Source of the DNA: UBA969 sp041694635
GTDB lineage: Bacteria; Planctomycetota; Planctomycetia; Gemmatales; Gemmataceae
DNA: 64,000 bases
Direction: 5' to 3'
NCBI GenBank assembly: GCA_041694635.1
Contig: JBDNHI010000133.1
Location: forward strand, 62,001-126,000
This document shows, one piece after another, positions 35,086 to 44,988 of this stretch. The notes beneath the pieces were generated by a model. The model was not told where the DNA came from. It was given only the letters and a program-made list of their open reading frames with translations, and ran no database searches. Numbering within the stretch: position 1 is the stretch's first letter; each line of letters begins with the position of its first letter. A program made the translations under genes and the position numbers.

Positions 35086-36480
35086 CTAATCAATTTTCTT
35101 TTCTGCCAATGGGTTGCGGTGGATTGTTTCTTCACGAGTAAGAAAACCCCATTGTAATTCTTGATCTTGGGTATAGTTTTTTCCTAATGTAATTGCTGTA
35201 AGTGCCTTGCATAATTCAAATCCTAGGTAAAATGAATGCGATGAATCCAGAAGTTCTGTTTTCTGAATTTTTTCCACTAAATCGAACGGATCTGTTCCCT
35301 TGTAGTAAATGTTTTTATTCATTATGTGGATTAATCCATCTTCCGCAAATATTCGAAAGTTCTTGTCTTTGATTTCATCTTTAAAACGATCTAATGTTTT
35401 TGCACCATATTTTCGGAAAGTCGGATCCCTCAACATTAGTAATCGATTTTCAAGCCTTTTCGGAATAACTTTCTTTGTGACGGCGTAAAACATTAACCTC
35501 CGGGCTATATCAATTTCTTTAACTGAAGTTCTGCACCAATTTATTACCGAAGTTGTTAAGACGCTTTGAATTCCAAGTTCTTGGCAAATTGCAATTAGCA
35601 GGGTATTTATTCCTCCAGAATCACAATCTGTTAATTCCGTAACATTCCCCGTCCCCATCATTATGGGTAGATTTGGGTACAATTCTCTTGCCTTATAATA
35701 GCCAAGTAATGATTTAGCAAATCCGTATCCAATAGGTTCAAGAATTGGATCAATTCTAAATTTCCTGTTCCAAGAAATTAGTTTGTCGATAGATTTGGTA
35801 AGTGTTTCAGGCTTTCCAGCTTCTTTGGGAATAAGAATGAATTCACAATCAAGATCCTTTGCGATTTCGAGGTTATCTTCATTAATACTAAGAACGAGGT
35901 CAACCCCCGATTCCACGGCCTTTATTACTTCTTCGGGATTAAATGAATCAATTGAGATTTTGAAATTCATTTTTTTAAGCATTCGGACACATTCACCAAC
36001 CAAAGGCCAAGTAGAACCTGGATTCATTCCAAGGTCGATGATATCTGCACCTTGAGAAACTAAGAAAGCAGCTTTGGTTTCAATTTCTTCCAGTGAGAAG
36101 TCAGGTGCATGATTAATTTCCGCAATAATTTCGAGGTTGTATTTTCCATAGTCGGAGGAAGTGGCTTGGAAATTTTCAAGTTTAAAAAAATCAGGTAAAT
36201 CACGCAAATCTTTTGGTCCCTTAATACAAGCCACACCTGTGGAAGCTTCTAAATCTTTTTCATTTCCCCTGCATAATCCCGGAAGTATTATCTTATCTGG
36301 TTTTGAATTTAATTTCAAATGGGTGCTGATCCAATCTATGGTTGCCAAGGCTGCAACATTAATTGGTAAGGTGTTAATCTCCCATTCGAAAGGAAGTCCG
36401 GTTGACATTCGGGAAAGTAAATCTCGAAGAGAAGGACCGGCAAGTTTGCCAGTTACAAATAATACCTTATCTTTCGACAT
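35086..36480 (-). CDS. Dihydropteroate synthase-related protein
   Basis: A 464-residue protein with an N-terminal extension (about 130 residues, DUF6513-like) before a pterin-binding TIM-barrel domain: EIIAEINHAPDFS, GADIIDLGMNPGS, ISIDSFNPEEV, LSINEDN and MMGTGNVTELTDCDSGG. It resembles the DHPS-related family (TIGR00284) found in methanogens and methylotrophs rather than folate FolP. With pabB 30 bp downstream, a role in a tetrahydromethanopterin-type cofactor is likely by inference. The reaction has not been shown here. Confidence 0.82.
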   Translation of the reverse strand: MSKDKVLFVTGKLAGPSLRDLLSRMSTGLPFEWEINTLPINVAALATIDWISTHLKLNSKPDKIILPGLCRGNEKDLEASTGVACIKGPKDLRDLPDFFKLENFQATSSDYGKYNLEIIAEINHAPDFSLEEIETKAAFLVSQGADIIDLGMNPGSTWPLVGECVRMLKKMNFKISIDSFNPEEVIKAVESGVDLVLSINEDNLEIAKDLDCEFILIPKEAGKPETLTKSIDKLISWNRKFRIDPILEPIGYGFAKSLLGYYKARELYPNLPIMMGTGNVTELTDCDSGGINTLLIAICQELGIQSVLTTSVINWCRTSVKEIDIARRLMFYAVTKKVIPKRLENRLLMLRDPTFRKYGAKTLDRFKDEIKDKNFRIFAEDGLIHIMNKNIYYKGTDPFDLVEKIQKTELLDSSHSFYLGFELCKALTAITLGKNYTQDQELQWGFLTREETIHRNPLAEKKID

Positions 36481-36574
36481 ATTTAAGTGGCCCAGAGATT
36501 CGTTTACCTAGAGATATTTTAGTGAATTATTGATCGTGTTCTTGAAATTGTTTTAAGGCTGTTGATAAAAGTGC

Positions 36575-38437
36575 TTATTTTTGATTAAGGAAGCTTTTGT
36601 AAAGGGAAATGATTTTTAACCTTTCGGCGTCGGAAACCTCGATTGGATTCCCAAAATCTTGCCCTGTTAATGATTTTAAACAGGAATAGGCCGAGGTTCG
36701 AACCCACTCTGCAGGATCATTTAAATAATTGCATATTTTGTCTAACCCGGTTTTTTGATTCCTGAGCGCTAAAGCAGAAATTGCAGCAGCTCTAATTTCG
36801 GAATTATCATCTGAAAGGTATTCAAAAAGGGTATCGGCATTAAATCTTGCTAACCTTTCTGCCAGTGCTTTTCTTGCTTCAAATTGCTGGCTCCCTTGTA
36901 GTTTTGAAATTGCATTAGATAACGCAATTGTAAATTCGGGGCCTTTGCCCGATTTTAATTCCTCAAGGATTCGTTGGAATTCCTCGGGCTTACTATTTGG
37001 TAATAAGTTGTTTAATGGCTTTCTTGGTGTTTTTGTTTCAATTGGATCAATAATTTTAGAATTTGCTTTCGCAGTTTCATTCTTGTAATTAATCTTTCCT
37101 TGGGTCCCGCCTTTCCCATCTGATGCAATTGCAGGTTTTAAACCACCTTGCTTTGATAAATTTGCAATAGCTTCCCCACCTACGCCCCCACTTTTTAGCT
37201 CTACTAAACCAAGGTCATTAGTTTTACCCCGTAGGATCGAAGTCAAGTCTTCTGCAAAATTTGATTTAGTAAGAAATAAAATCGCGAAGCTTGTATCTGC
37301 AAGATAACTTGCATAATCCCCTTTCCATGAACCATTAGGAAGTTGGTTGACAAGTAATATTTCAGCACCCCACGCATACCAATCTTTTTTTGCGATTGTT
37401 TCTAAGCCTAGTGCGGTGGAAGCCCTTTCCAATGACCAAAGAAAATAATAACTTTGGCCTGCCTGATCTCCAAGTCTTGGGATTGTTCCTTCTCTACCTT
37501 TGCCTGCAGGAAATCCAATACAACTTCCCAAGGCATAAAGTCCTCTTGCTAGAAATATATCTTTGTTGATGTTAATCCTATCTGCAGGCTTAAGCTGATT
37601 GTTCATTTCAAAGAAAAATCCTGAAGTTAACCCTAGGCAAAGTAATCCTGCTGCGGTCATCGTTGGTGTTGAAGTTGAGGCAGACCCAGACCCTGAGTAA
37701 ACCCACCCGCCATCTTGAGATTGTGAAGATCGAAATTTCAAAAGAATCTTTGCGAAGGGAAGTGCTAATGGAATTCCATGCCTTCGTGATATCCAAAGTG
37801 CAAATGTTGCAAATTGTGTATTTGAATTATCTGAGTTGATATCATTGGTTATTGGGGCTTGTTTCTCTTGTAGTATTACCCTAATCGATTTTTGTACCTC
37901 TGGGCTTAAATCTTCGAATGCTTTTCTAGAATTGTGCTTAGGGAAGATTTTAGTTGCTTTTAATTCGATTAATTTTTTTTGGCTAGCCTCTAGTCGTTGT
38001 AACTCTTCATTATTAGGTGCTGGGCAATTATAACTCCACCCGCCAGATTGCGTTTGGCCTGCTAGTAACCTCATCGCCAAAGATTCGATTAAGGGAATGT
38101 CTTCTATTTGACCAAGTCTATCGAGGAAGATTAGGCAAAGTGAGATTGAGTAAGTATTGACTGTTAGTGTTGCACTTTTTCGGATTGCTTCTACCGCTAT
38201 TTTTAAAGAAGCATCTTCAAGTTTTAACCCAGATTCTAATAATGCCAAGGCACTTAAGGCTGTTGGTCCAATATCCCCATCGGACCAAGTTCCATCTTGT
38301 TTTTGTGATGTTTTTATAAAACTAACGCCTCGAGATATGGCGGTTTCAACATTGTTTTTGGTAAACGAACTTTGAATATTGTTTTGGCTAAAAATGAACT
38401 GATTTGTAAGTAATAAAGAAAAAAAATAAGGGTTCAT
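36575..38437 (-). CDS. Secreted squalene-oxidase/prenyltransferase-repeat protein with HEAT tail
   Basis: A 620-residue protein. A short hydrophobic N-terminus precedes alpha-alpha barrel repeats of the prenyltransferase/squalene oxidase type (QDGTWSDGDIGPTALSALAL, QSGGWSYN, QDGGWVYSGSGS, NGSWKGDYA). The Asp-rich catalytic motif of squalene-hopene cyclase (DxDD) is not visible, so a structural or binding role is likely. Residues about 500-600 are HEAT-like (EIRAAAISALALR, EWVRTSAYSCLKSL). The linker in between is Lys/Asn/Gly-rich. Such proteins are common in planctomycetes. Confidence 0.8.
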   Translation of the reverse strand: MNPYFFSLLLTNQFIFSQNNIQSSFTKNNVETAISRGVSFIKTSQKQDGTWSDGDIGPTALSALALLESGLKLEDASLKIAVEAIRKSATLTVNTYSISLCLIFLDRLGQIEDIPLIESLAMRLLAGQTQSGGWSYNCPAPNNEELQRLEASQKKLIELKATKIFPKHNSRKAFEDLSPEVQKSIRVILQEKQAPITNDINSDNSNTQFATFALWISRRHGIPLALPFAKILLKFRSSQSQDGGWVYSGSGSASTSTPTMTAAGLLCLGLTSGFFFEMNNQLKPADRININKDIFLARGLYALGSCIGFPAGKGREGTIPRLGDQAGQSYYFLWSLERASTALGLETIAKKDWYAWGAEILLVNQLPNGSWKGDYASYLADTSFAILFLTKSNFAEDLTSILRGKTNDLGLVELKSGGVGGEAIANLSKQGGLKPAIASDGKGGTQGKINYKNETAKANSKIIDPIETKTPRKPLNNLLPNSKPEEFQRILEELKSGKGPEFTIALSNAISKLQGSQQFEARKALAERLARFNADTLFEYLSDDNSEIRAAAISALALRNQKTGLDKICNYLNDPAEWVRTSAYSCLKSLTGQDFGNPIEVSDAERLKIISLYKSFLNQK

Positions 38438-38588
38438 CGTGATTTACCAATTGGTCATAGTAAACTAATCGCACAAAATTATTGTAAAGCCATTTAAAGC
38501 CAAATTCAAAATTACGGTTTTAAATGCTTTAAAGGAACATTACTATAAATGATAATAACATAAATAGTAAATTTTTTATGGTGCACAG

Positions 38589-40469
38589 ATGTTAGATCGA
38601 AAAAAATTGACTGAGAATGTTCCAAATTTCCCTTCTTTTTACTGGAGATTAAATTCAAGTAATCAATTAGTTGCTTGTAATTCGGTTTGGGAAAGTAAAA
38701 TTGCTCAATTTCAAAAGGACGATGTTGAAAATTGTTCTTGGCTAGATTTTGTTCATACTGAAGAAAAATTTGATTTGTTAGATGCTATATCTTCTTCTAA
38801 TTATCTTAAAAAACATTTTTCTTTTGAGTTTAGGCTTAAAGACTTATCGAATAATTGGATCTGGGTTCATGGACATTTTCAACCACTTTTTAATACTTCA
38901 GGTCAAAGCAACGGATTTGATGTTTTCGGGATAGAATTTGATATTCAAAGTCAATCGAGAAAATCAATTTTTTCGCGCTTAATAACTGCTGAAAATGCGA
39001 GTAATGTCAAAAGTGGTTTTTTAGCAAATATGAGTCATGAAATTAGAGCTCCGATTCAATCGATTGTTGGTTATGCGCATATGCTTGCAGATTTAGAATT
39101 ATCTTCCGATGAAAGAAAAAAAATGTCTAGAGCTATGGCTCGTAGTGGAGATTTTTTACTTCAATTAGTTAAAGACATTCTAGATTTTTCAAAAATTGAA
39201 GCCGGTAGAATGGATTTGGAGATTCTTCCTTGTTCCCCTTGGTATACTATCGCTGAAGTGTTTGAAACTTTAGCTCTAGAAGCAAATAAAAAGAATTTAA
39301 AGTTGGTTGCTGTTCCCGAAGGAAATATCCCTGTCATTTTTCATACTGATCTTACCCGTTTAAGGCAGGTTCTTGTAAACCTTATCAGTAATGCCATTAA
39401 GTTTACTACCAAAGGAGAAATTAAGGTTCGCATTAAGATCCAAAATACTAGTGAAATCGTAGGTGAATGTTTGGCTTTTTTTGTTGAAGACCAAGGCCCT
39501 GGTATGGATCAAAAACAAATTGAAAGTCTTTTCAAACCATTTGTTCGAGTAGGAAAAGGTTTTTCGTCTCGGATTGAAGGTACTGGCCTTGGACTTACCA
39601 TCGCAAATCGACTAACTAGTTTACTTGGAGGGGTTATCAAGGTATCAACCAAATTTAAATTTGGATCTTGTTTTACCCTTTATCTTCCTATTGATACTAA
39701 TGACTTGAAAAAACTTGTAGGATCAGAAAAACTTGGAACTTTGAATTCCAGAGATTTAAATACTATTACCAGTACTTTAGCACTTCCTTCCTCTGCTTCT
39801 ATTTTGCTTGCGGAAGATTGTGAAGACATTCAGGTTTACCTTCGTTATTTACTTGAGAAAGAAGGTATGAATGTGAGTGCAGTGTCTTCAGGAAAACAAG
39901 TTTTAGAAGCCTTGGCGCAATCTGATTTCGATTTAATCTTAATGGATTTACAGATGCCTGATGGAGATGGAAAAGAAACTACAATTAAAATTCGGGACTC
40001 TGGTAATAAGATCCCTATTTTTGCTTTTACAGCAAATGCAACTAGCGAAGATGAAAAAGAATGTATTGAAAGTGGATTTGATTTATTTCTTACTAAACCG
40101 ATAGACCGTGAGAAATTGTTGGAAGCTCTTGCATGTTACCTACCTATTGCTGAATCGGGAAAATTTAATAACCCCTTAGTTAAAGTTGAATCGCTTGATG
40201 ATTCTAGTTCAGATTTGCAAAATCAATTTTTGAAATCTCTCGATTTAAAAATGCTAAGTATTAAAGAACTTTTTGAAAATAAATCGATGGAACTATTATC
40301 AAAAGAAATTCACCAGTTGAGGGGCGCAGGTGGATTCTTCGGTTTCCCTTTACTTACTCAGATTTCTGAAAAAATTGAATATGCTGTCAAGAATGAGTCT
40401 AATGAACAATTAATTCAACATTTAATTAAAGAACTTGAGAATAGTGTAAATAAGATAATTTCTAAATGA
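38589..40469 (+). CDS. Soluble hybrid histidine kinase with REC and HPt domains
   Basis: A 626-residue protein without obvious transmembrane helices. Order: PAS domain (about 10-130), HisKA with H150 in NMSHEIRAP, HATPase with N-box ISNAIKF, VEDQGPGMD and GTGLGLTIANRL, a receiver domain with phospho-acceptor D453 in LILMDLQMPDGDG, and a C-terminal HPt-like domain with H575 in HQLRGAGGFFG. All phosphorelay residues are present. The input is likely cytosolic. No standard response regulator is adjacent; the receiver at 49025 lacks its Asp. Confidence 0.93.
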   Translation: MLDRKKLTENVPNFPSFYWRLNSSNQLVACNSVWESKIAQFQKDDVENCSWLDFVHTEEKFDLLDAISSSNYLKKHFSFEFRLKDLSNNWIWVHGHFQPLFNTSGQSNGFDVFGIEFDIQSQSRKSIFSRLITAENASNVKSGFLANMSHEIRAPIQSIVGYAHMLADLELSSDERKKMSRAMARSGDFLLQLVKDILDFSKIEAGRMDLEILPCSPWYTIAEVFETLALEANKKNLKLVAVPEGNIPVIFHTDLTRLRQVLVNLISNAIKFTTKGEIKVRIKIQNTSEIVGECLAFFVEDQGPGMDQKQIESLFKPFVRVGKGFSSRIEGTGLGLTIANRLTSLLGGVIKVSTKFKFGSCFTLYLPIDTNDLKKLVGSEKLGTLNSRDLNTITSTLALPSSASILLAEDCEDIQVYLRYLLEKEGMNVSAVSSGKQVLEALAQSDFDLILMDLQMPDGDGKETTIKIRDSGNKIPIFAFTANATSEDEKECIESGFDLFLTKPIDREKLLEALACYLPIAESGKFNNPLVKVESLDDSSSDLQNQFLKSLDLKMLSIKELFENKSMELLSKEIHQLRGAGGFFGFPLLTQISEKIEYAVKNESNEQLIQHLIKELENSVNKIISK

Positions 40470-40650
40470 TTTTTTGTTTTCTAATCTTTTATGCTTTTTC
40501 TCTTTGTTAAAATCCTATTTGTTTACCTAGGCTTTATCACTCCTACCCTATTTTGTTCAAATCACCTCTGTTTTCAAATACTCCCTCAAGTGGTTTTACT
40601 CCCTACCCGAATTCTTATTAGTGGCTTCAATTTTATTAGAGGGCTTTGGA

Positions 40651-42468
40651 ATGAATTCTGAACTTTTATCCCACATAGCATGTGGCGAGAAAGATAAAGA
40701 AGAGTTCGCCGAGGTTAGCGTAATTAGTCAAAAATTAGATTTTTTTCTTTCTTCAAATATAGTTGAGATTGTTCCTAAAAATGGCAGTTTAATTATTCGG
40801 TCTATCCCAGTTCTTAACAGTTTACCTTGGGTAAAATCTTTACCTGAGTTAGAACCAAAAATTACTACCGATGGTTGGAAATTCCCCACACCTCAAGATG
40901 GAAATGCCGCTTTTTCTAATGCAGGACAATTAGCAGGCTTGGCCCTCATTGAAAAAAATTTGGATGCCGAACCTTCTTACCAAATAGATACCGCTCCAGA
41001 ATCGATCCCAGAAATAAATTTGACTAGGGTCAAACCTCTTAAAGATATGTTTCAGTTTAAGGAAAGGTTAATGTACCTTTTGCAACCACCCATTGAGGAA
41101 GTTTTTATAGGTAAAGAAGTAAGTTTGCCTTTTAAACCATTCCCATATCAGATAAAAGGTGTTGCTTTTCTAATGCCTCGAAAGTGCGCGCTCATTGCAG
41201 ATGAGATGGGTTTAGGTAAGACTATTCAAGTGATTGTTTCTATTCGTTTGTTATTCCGTTCTGGTTTATTGAAAAATGTCCTTATTGTTTGCCCAAAACC
41301 TTTAGTTATTAATTGGAGTCGGGAATTAAAACTTTGGGCTCCTGACCTGCCTTTCGAAGTCGTTTTCGGTAACACCGAGGAAAGAAAAATTTCTTGGAAT
41401 GTTTCTAATACCCCTGTCAAACTTGTTAATTATGAGATTCTTACTCGCGATGTTACTGAAGGTGTGGCGGGTGATAATTTTTACGATCTTATGGTCATTG
41501 ATGAAGCCCAAAGAATTAAAACCAAAGAATCGAAAACTGCTACCGCAGTTTGTTCGGTTCGGCGTGATCGAAGTTGGGCTATGTCTGGCACACCTATCGA
41601 AAATAAACATGAAGACCTAATTCATATATTTGAGTTTGTTGATAAAGGTCGAATTCCTAAAGATACACCTCCGAAAATGCTTGCCAGTCTTACTTCTGAT
41701 AGCATTATTCGTCGGACTAAAGAAGAAGCAGCACCTGATATGCCTGCTAAGATTATTCAAGATATTTTTCTTGAACTTGCCCCTGCACAAAGACTAGCGT
41801 ACGACCTCGCAGAAAAAGAAGGCATTGTTCATTTAAATAAATTGGGTGACACTGTAACCGTACAGCATGTTTTTGAGCTTGTTATGCGATTAAAACAAAT
41901 CTGTAATTTCGATCCTCGAACTGGGGAAAGTTCAAAAGCTGATCAACTGCTGGCAGATATGGAAGAAGTTGCGGCTTCTAATAGTAAGGCTATTGTTTTT
42001 TCTCAGTGGGTTAAACCTCTCGATGAACTTGCTCACCAACTTAAAGCTTTTAATCCACTTATGTACCACGGTAGGATTCCCTCGCAGAACAGGCAGCCGA
42101 TTCTTGACCAGTTTAAGTTAGATCCTAAATCCCACGTTATTTTAATGAGTTATGGAACCGGAAGTGTTGGGCTTAATTTGCAGTTTACTAATTATGTCTT
42201 TTTGTTTGATCGGTGGTGGAATCCCGCAGTTGAAGATCAGGCTATCAACCGAGCTCATCGGTTAGGACAAAAATCAACTGTTTTTGTTAAACGGTTTATT
42301 TCTCAAAAAACTATCGAAGAACGAATTGCCGAAGTTTTGGCAACTAAACGAAAACTGTTTGCTGATATTATTGATCACGGCACCCTTCCGCCGGCACTTG
42401 GTTTAAATGAAGATGAAATTTTTAACCTTTTTGGCTTTTCCTCCAAGTCGAAAAAGCTCGCTGCTTAA
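40651..42468 (+). CDS. SNF2-family DEAD/DEAH-like ATPase
   Basis: About 605 residues. After a 140-residue unrecognised N-terminal region comes the SNF2 ATPase: ADEMGLGKTIQV (Walker A), CPKPLVINWSREL, VIDEAQRIKT (DEAQ box), MSGTPIENK, then the C-terminal lobe with AIVFSQWV, SYGTGSVGLNLQ and FDRWWNPAVEDQAINRAHRLGQ. It probably translocates on double-stranded DNA to remodel bound proteins. ATG 40651 has AGAGGG upstream; the in-frame GTG at 40621 has none. It is a lone gene with no nuclease partner. Confidence 0.92.
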   Translation: MNSELLSHIACGEKDKEEFAEVSVISQKLDFFLSSNIVEIVPKNGSLIIRSIPVLNSLPWVKSLPELEPKITTDGWKFPTPQDGNAAFSNAGQLAGLALIEKNLDAEPSYQIDTAPESIPEINLTRVKPLKDMFQFKERLMYLLQPPIEEVFIGKEVSLPFKPFPYQIKGVAFLMPRKCALIADEMGLGKTIQVIVSIRLLFRSGLLKNVLIVCPKPLVINWSRELKLWAPDLPFEVVFGNTEERKISWNVSNTPVKLVNYEILTRDVTEGVAGDNFYDLMVIDEAQRIKTKESKTATAVCSVRRDRSWAMSGTPIENKHEDLIHIFEFVDKGRIPKDTPPKMLASLTSDSIIRRTKEEAAPDMPAKIIQDIFLELAPAQRLAYDLAEKEGIVHLNKLGDTVTVQHVFELVMRLKQICNFDPRTGESSKADQLLADMEEVAASNSKAIVFSQWVKPLDELAHQLKAFNPLMYHGRIPSQNRQPILDQFKLDPKSHVILMSYGTGSVGLNLQFTNYVFLFDRWWNPAVEDQAINRAHRLGQKSTVFVKRFISQKTIEERIAEVLATKRKLFADIIDHGTLPPALGLNEDEIFNLFGFSSKSKKLAA

Positions 42469-42607
42469 TCACTTTTGGTTTTTATAAAGCCCTTTCTTCT
42501 TACTTTTTTATTTTCAATCCATGTAGTCACTTTGGGTTATTAATTCTAAATTAACTCTTACTTTGTTTTGTCTCGCTTGCGTAATTACCGTCTGTTAGGA
42601 AATTATT

Positions 42608-43900
42608 ATGGATATTAAAAAAAATTCTGGAAAACTAGGTATCATTGTCGGGGGCGGACCTGCTCCAGGTATTAATGGTGTTATTAGTGCTGTTACTATT
42701 GAAGCTATTCTTGATGGTATGGAAGTTTTTGGGTTCATTGATGGGTTTAAGCATCTTGTCAAAGGAAGTGTAAATAATTTTAGAAAACTATCTATTGATG
42801 ATGTTAAGTCTATTCATTTAAAGGGAGGTTCAATTCTTGGAACTTCTAGAACTAATCCCGCCAAAAATGAAGCCGACATAAAGAATGTTCTAGATGCCTT
42901 AAATGCACTTGGCATTACCAATTTAGTTACCATTGGTGGCGATGATACTGCTTTTTCTGCGAGTCAAGTTTATCTTCGTGGGCAACCCGGTATTCGTGTT
43001 GCCCATGTCCCTAAAACTATTGATAACGATCTTCCCCTTCCACCTTCCACCCCTACATTTGGATTTGAAACTGCAAGGCATTATGGGGTTGGAATTGTTC
43101 GCAGTCTTTCTGAAGATGCAAAAACAACTTCGCGTTGGTATTTGGTTATTAGTATGGGGCGAGCTGCGGGCCACCTTGCTTTGGGTATTGGTAAAGCCGC
43201 TGCTGCTACCCTTACCATAATTCCAGAAGAGTTTCAGGATAGGCAAGTCTCTATGGATGAAGTTTGTGATATTATTCTTGGTTCGATTTTAAAGCGCAGG
43301 AAAAATGGTTCAAATTATGGAGTTGCAGTGCTTGCAGAAGGTCTTTTAGAAAAAATTGGCGAGAAAGGTTTGTCTAGCGTTGATATCACCAAGCTTGATC
43401 GGTATGGCAAAGTTGAACGCGATCCCCATGGGCATTTAAGACTAGGTGAAATTGAATTCGGCAGAATGGTTAAAGATCACCTCGCTGCTAAACTTGATGA
43501 GCTTGGTATTTCCCTTACGGTTATTGATAAAGATTTGGGTTACGAACTTCGTTGTGCTGATCCTATTCCGTTTGATGCTGAATATACCAGAGACCTAGGT
43601 TATGGTGCGGTCAAGTTCCTCAAGTCGCCCGAGTGCGAAAAGTATGGTGCGGTCATTTCTTTTATTGGGGGAAGTCTTATGCCCATTCCTTTTGAAAGTA
43701 TTATTAATCCCACTACTAGAAGAATGCAAACCCGTATTGTTGATGTGAAAAGTGAAGGGTTCGAATGTGCTAGGCGCTATATGATTCGACTTGATAAATC
43801 GGATTTTGATGACCTTAACAAATTGACTATATTGGCTAATTCTTTGAATTGGACACCCGAGCAATTTAAAAAGCGCTTTGGCTATCTAGTTGGAGTTTAA
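42608..43900 (+). CDS. PPi-signature 6-phosphofructokinase
   Basis: A 430-residue phosphofructokinase. Motifs: GIIVGGGPAPGINGVI, GGSILGTSRTNP, TIGGDDTAFSA with D113 at the position of E. coli Gly104, VPKTIDNDLPLP with K136 at the position of Gly124 and catalytic D139, then MGRAAGHLALG and PEEF. The Asp/Lys pair is the known mark of PPi-dependent enzymes, so diphosphate-fructose-6-phosphate phosphotransferase is favoured over ATP-PFK. The ribosome-binding site is AGGA. It ends three bases from the convergent stator-like operon. Confidence 0.88.
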   Translation: MDIKKNSGKLGIIVGGGPAPGINGVISAVTIEAILDGMEVFGFIDGFKHLVKGSVNNFRKLSIDDVKSIHLKGGSILGTSRTNPAKNEADIKNVLDALNALGITNLVTIGGDDTAFSASQVYLRGQPGIRVAHVPKTIDNDLPLPPSTPTFGFETARHYGVGIVRSLSEDAKTTSRWYLVISMGRAAGHLALGIGKAAAATLTIIPEEFQDRQVSMDEVCDIILGSILKRRKNGSNYGVAVLAEGLLEKIGEKGLSSVDITKLDRYGKVERDPHGHLRLGEIEFGRMVKDHLAAKLDELGISLTVIDKDLGYELRCADPIPFDAEYTRDLGYGAVKFLKSPECEKYGAVISFIGGSLMPIPFESIINPTTRRMQTRIVDVKSEGFECARRYMIRLDKSDFDDLNKLTILANSLNWTPEQFKKRFGYLVGV

Positions 43901-43903
43901 AAG

Positions 43904-44977
43904 TTATTGGCCGCGGCTTGCGGTTCCTTTTTTTACCGACATCGCTATTGGTGCATCAAAATTTAGGGGCCTTCCCGCTACCACAATTTGCTTCTCGTGA
44001 ATTAAATCTCTGATCCTTCGATAAATCCCAAAACTATCTGGATATACGCAAAAAGTTACGGCCGTTTGATTGTGATCTAGGCTATTGATAATTTTCATAA
44101 AGTCAGAGTCTGGTTTTAATGCTTGTTCTAAGGTTTCACCTCGGTCAGGGTCCAAGGATTCTAAAACCCAACCTGTTAGGGCAAAACGAAAATTAGCTCG
44201 TTCATCAGGCAAAGCATTAGGTGCGGCCATTTCTATGCCAGTTTTTTCTCTTTCTAAAGTATACCTTAATTTAAATGCTCCATAGTTTTGTGATAACTCT
44301 TCAACTTCCCATTGCTTGCGAAGCTTCTCTCCAAGTTCCTGCATTCGCCCAGAGATTTCTTCTAACATAGCTCCTATATCTACAGGAGTAATTTTTCCAT
44401 TCTTGCATTCAAATATAAGCTCTTCAGATTGCAAGGTTCGACTTACAGGGGTTTTATATTTAAGCTCGTTCTTTGGTCCCTTGGTCAACTTGAAATTATT
44501 GATTTCATCACTTAAATCTTCAGTTCGTTTTTTTATCTGGGTTAGCGATAGCGTTTGATTTTTCTCAAGGTTTTCGGTTTCTTTTAATTTGAATGTTATT
44601 TTGTCTTCCCTTGCTAACAAAGAATTTAAGTTTTTGTTAAGCTCGTAGAGTTTTTCCTTCATTAAAGATTCTTTTGAAACAAGTTCGTTGATTTCTTGTT
44701 TTCTACTTGTTAATAAGGCTAATACTTTTTGTTTTTCTTTTGATTTTTCTGCAATAGTTTCTGATAAAGGGTCATTTATTTCTGGTTGTTTCATTACCAT
44801 TTGACTTGAGGTTGTCGGTATTGGTGTTTCTGGGATTTCTATACCTTTATAAGTACGAGCCCCTACCCACGCCACTAAAATTAGCTTAATTATAATGCCT
44901 ACAACATTAGCAACGACATCCAAAAAGGAATCGAAACTAAAATGTATTTCTTTTTCTGGCCTTCTTTTTCTACGCAT
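43904..44977 (-). CDS. ExbD-like one-TM protein, Asp-retaining subunit
   Basis: A 357-residue protein. The N-terminus has the pattern FDSFLDVVANVVGIIIKLILVAW, a single membrane helix with an Asp (D20) where ExbD/MotB-type proteins carry the proton-accepting Asp. A long coiled coil follows (about 70-175), then a C-terminal domain with an FECKNGKI segment (about 186) and a CVYPDSFGIYRRIRDLI segment (about 312). It has no OmpA-type peptidoglycan-binding motif. It starts 11 bp after the 807-residue partner, with the ExbB-like gene first in the operon. Confidence 0.7.
   Translation of the reverse strand: MRRKRRPEKEIHFSFDSFLDVVANVVGIIIKLILVAWVGARTYKGIEIPETPIPTTSSQMVMKQPEINDPLSETIAEKSKEKQKVLALLTSRKQEINELVSKESLMKEKLYELNKNLNSLLAREDKITFKLKETENLEKNQTLSLTQIKKRTEDLSDEINNFKLTKGPKNELKYKTPVSRTLQSEELIFECKNGKITPVDIGAMLEEISGRMQELGEKLRKQWEVEELSQNYGAFKLRYTLEREKTGIEMAAPNALPDERANFRFALTGWVLESLDPDRGETLEQALKPDSDFMKIINSLDHNQTAVTFCVYPDSFGIYRRIRDLIHEKQIVVAGRPLNFDAPIAMSVKKGTASRGQ
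43909..43934 (+). terminator. Terminator of the phosphofructokinase gene
   Basis: A short hairpin GGCCGC-GGCTT-GCGGTT with two G-U pairs followed by CC and seven T residues. It lies inside the 3' end of the convergent stator-like gene. Confidence 0.55.
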
Positions 44978-44988
44978 GGCTTCGAATT

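Noticed and set aside
36691..36712. tRNA T-arm-like sequence GGTTCGAACCC
   Set aside because: It lies inside the squalene-oxidase-repeat coding region and no acceptor stem or anticodon arm can be built around it.
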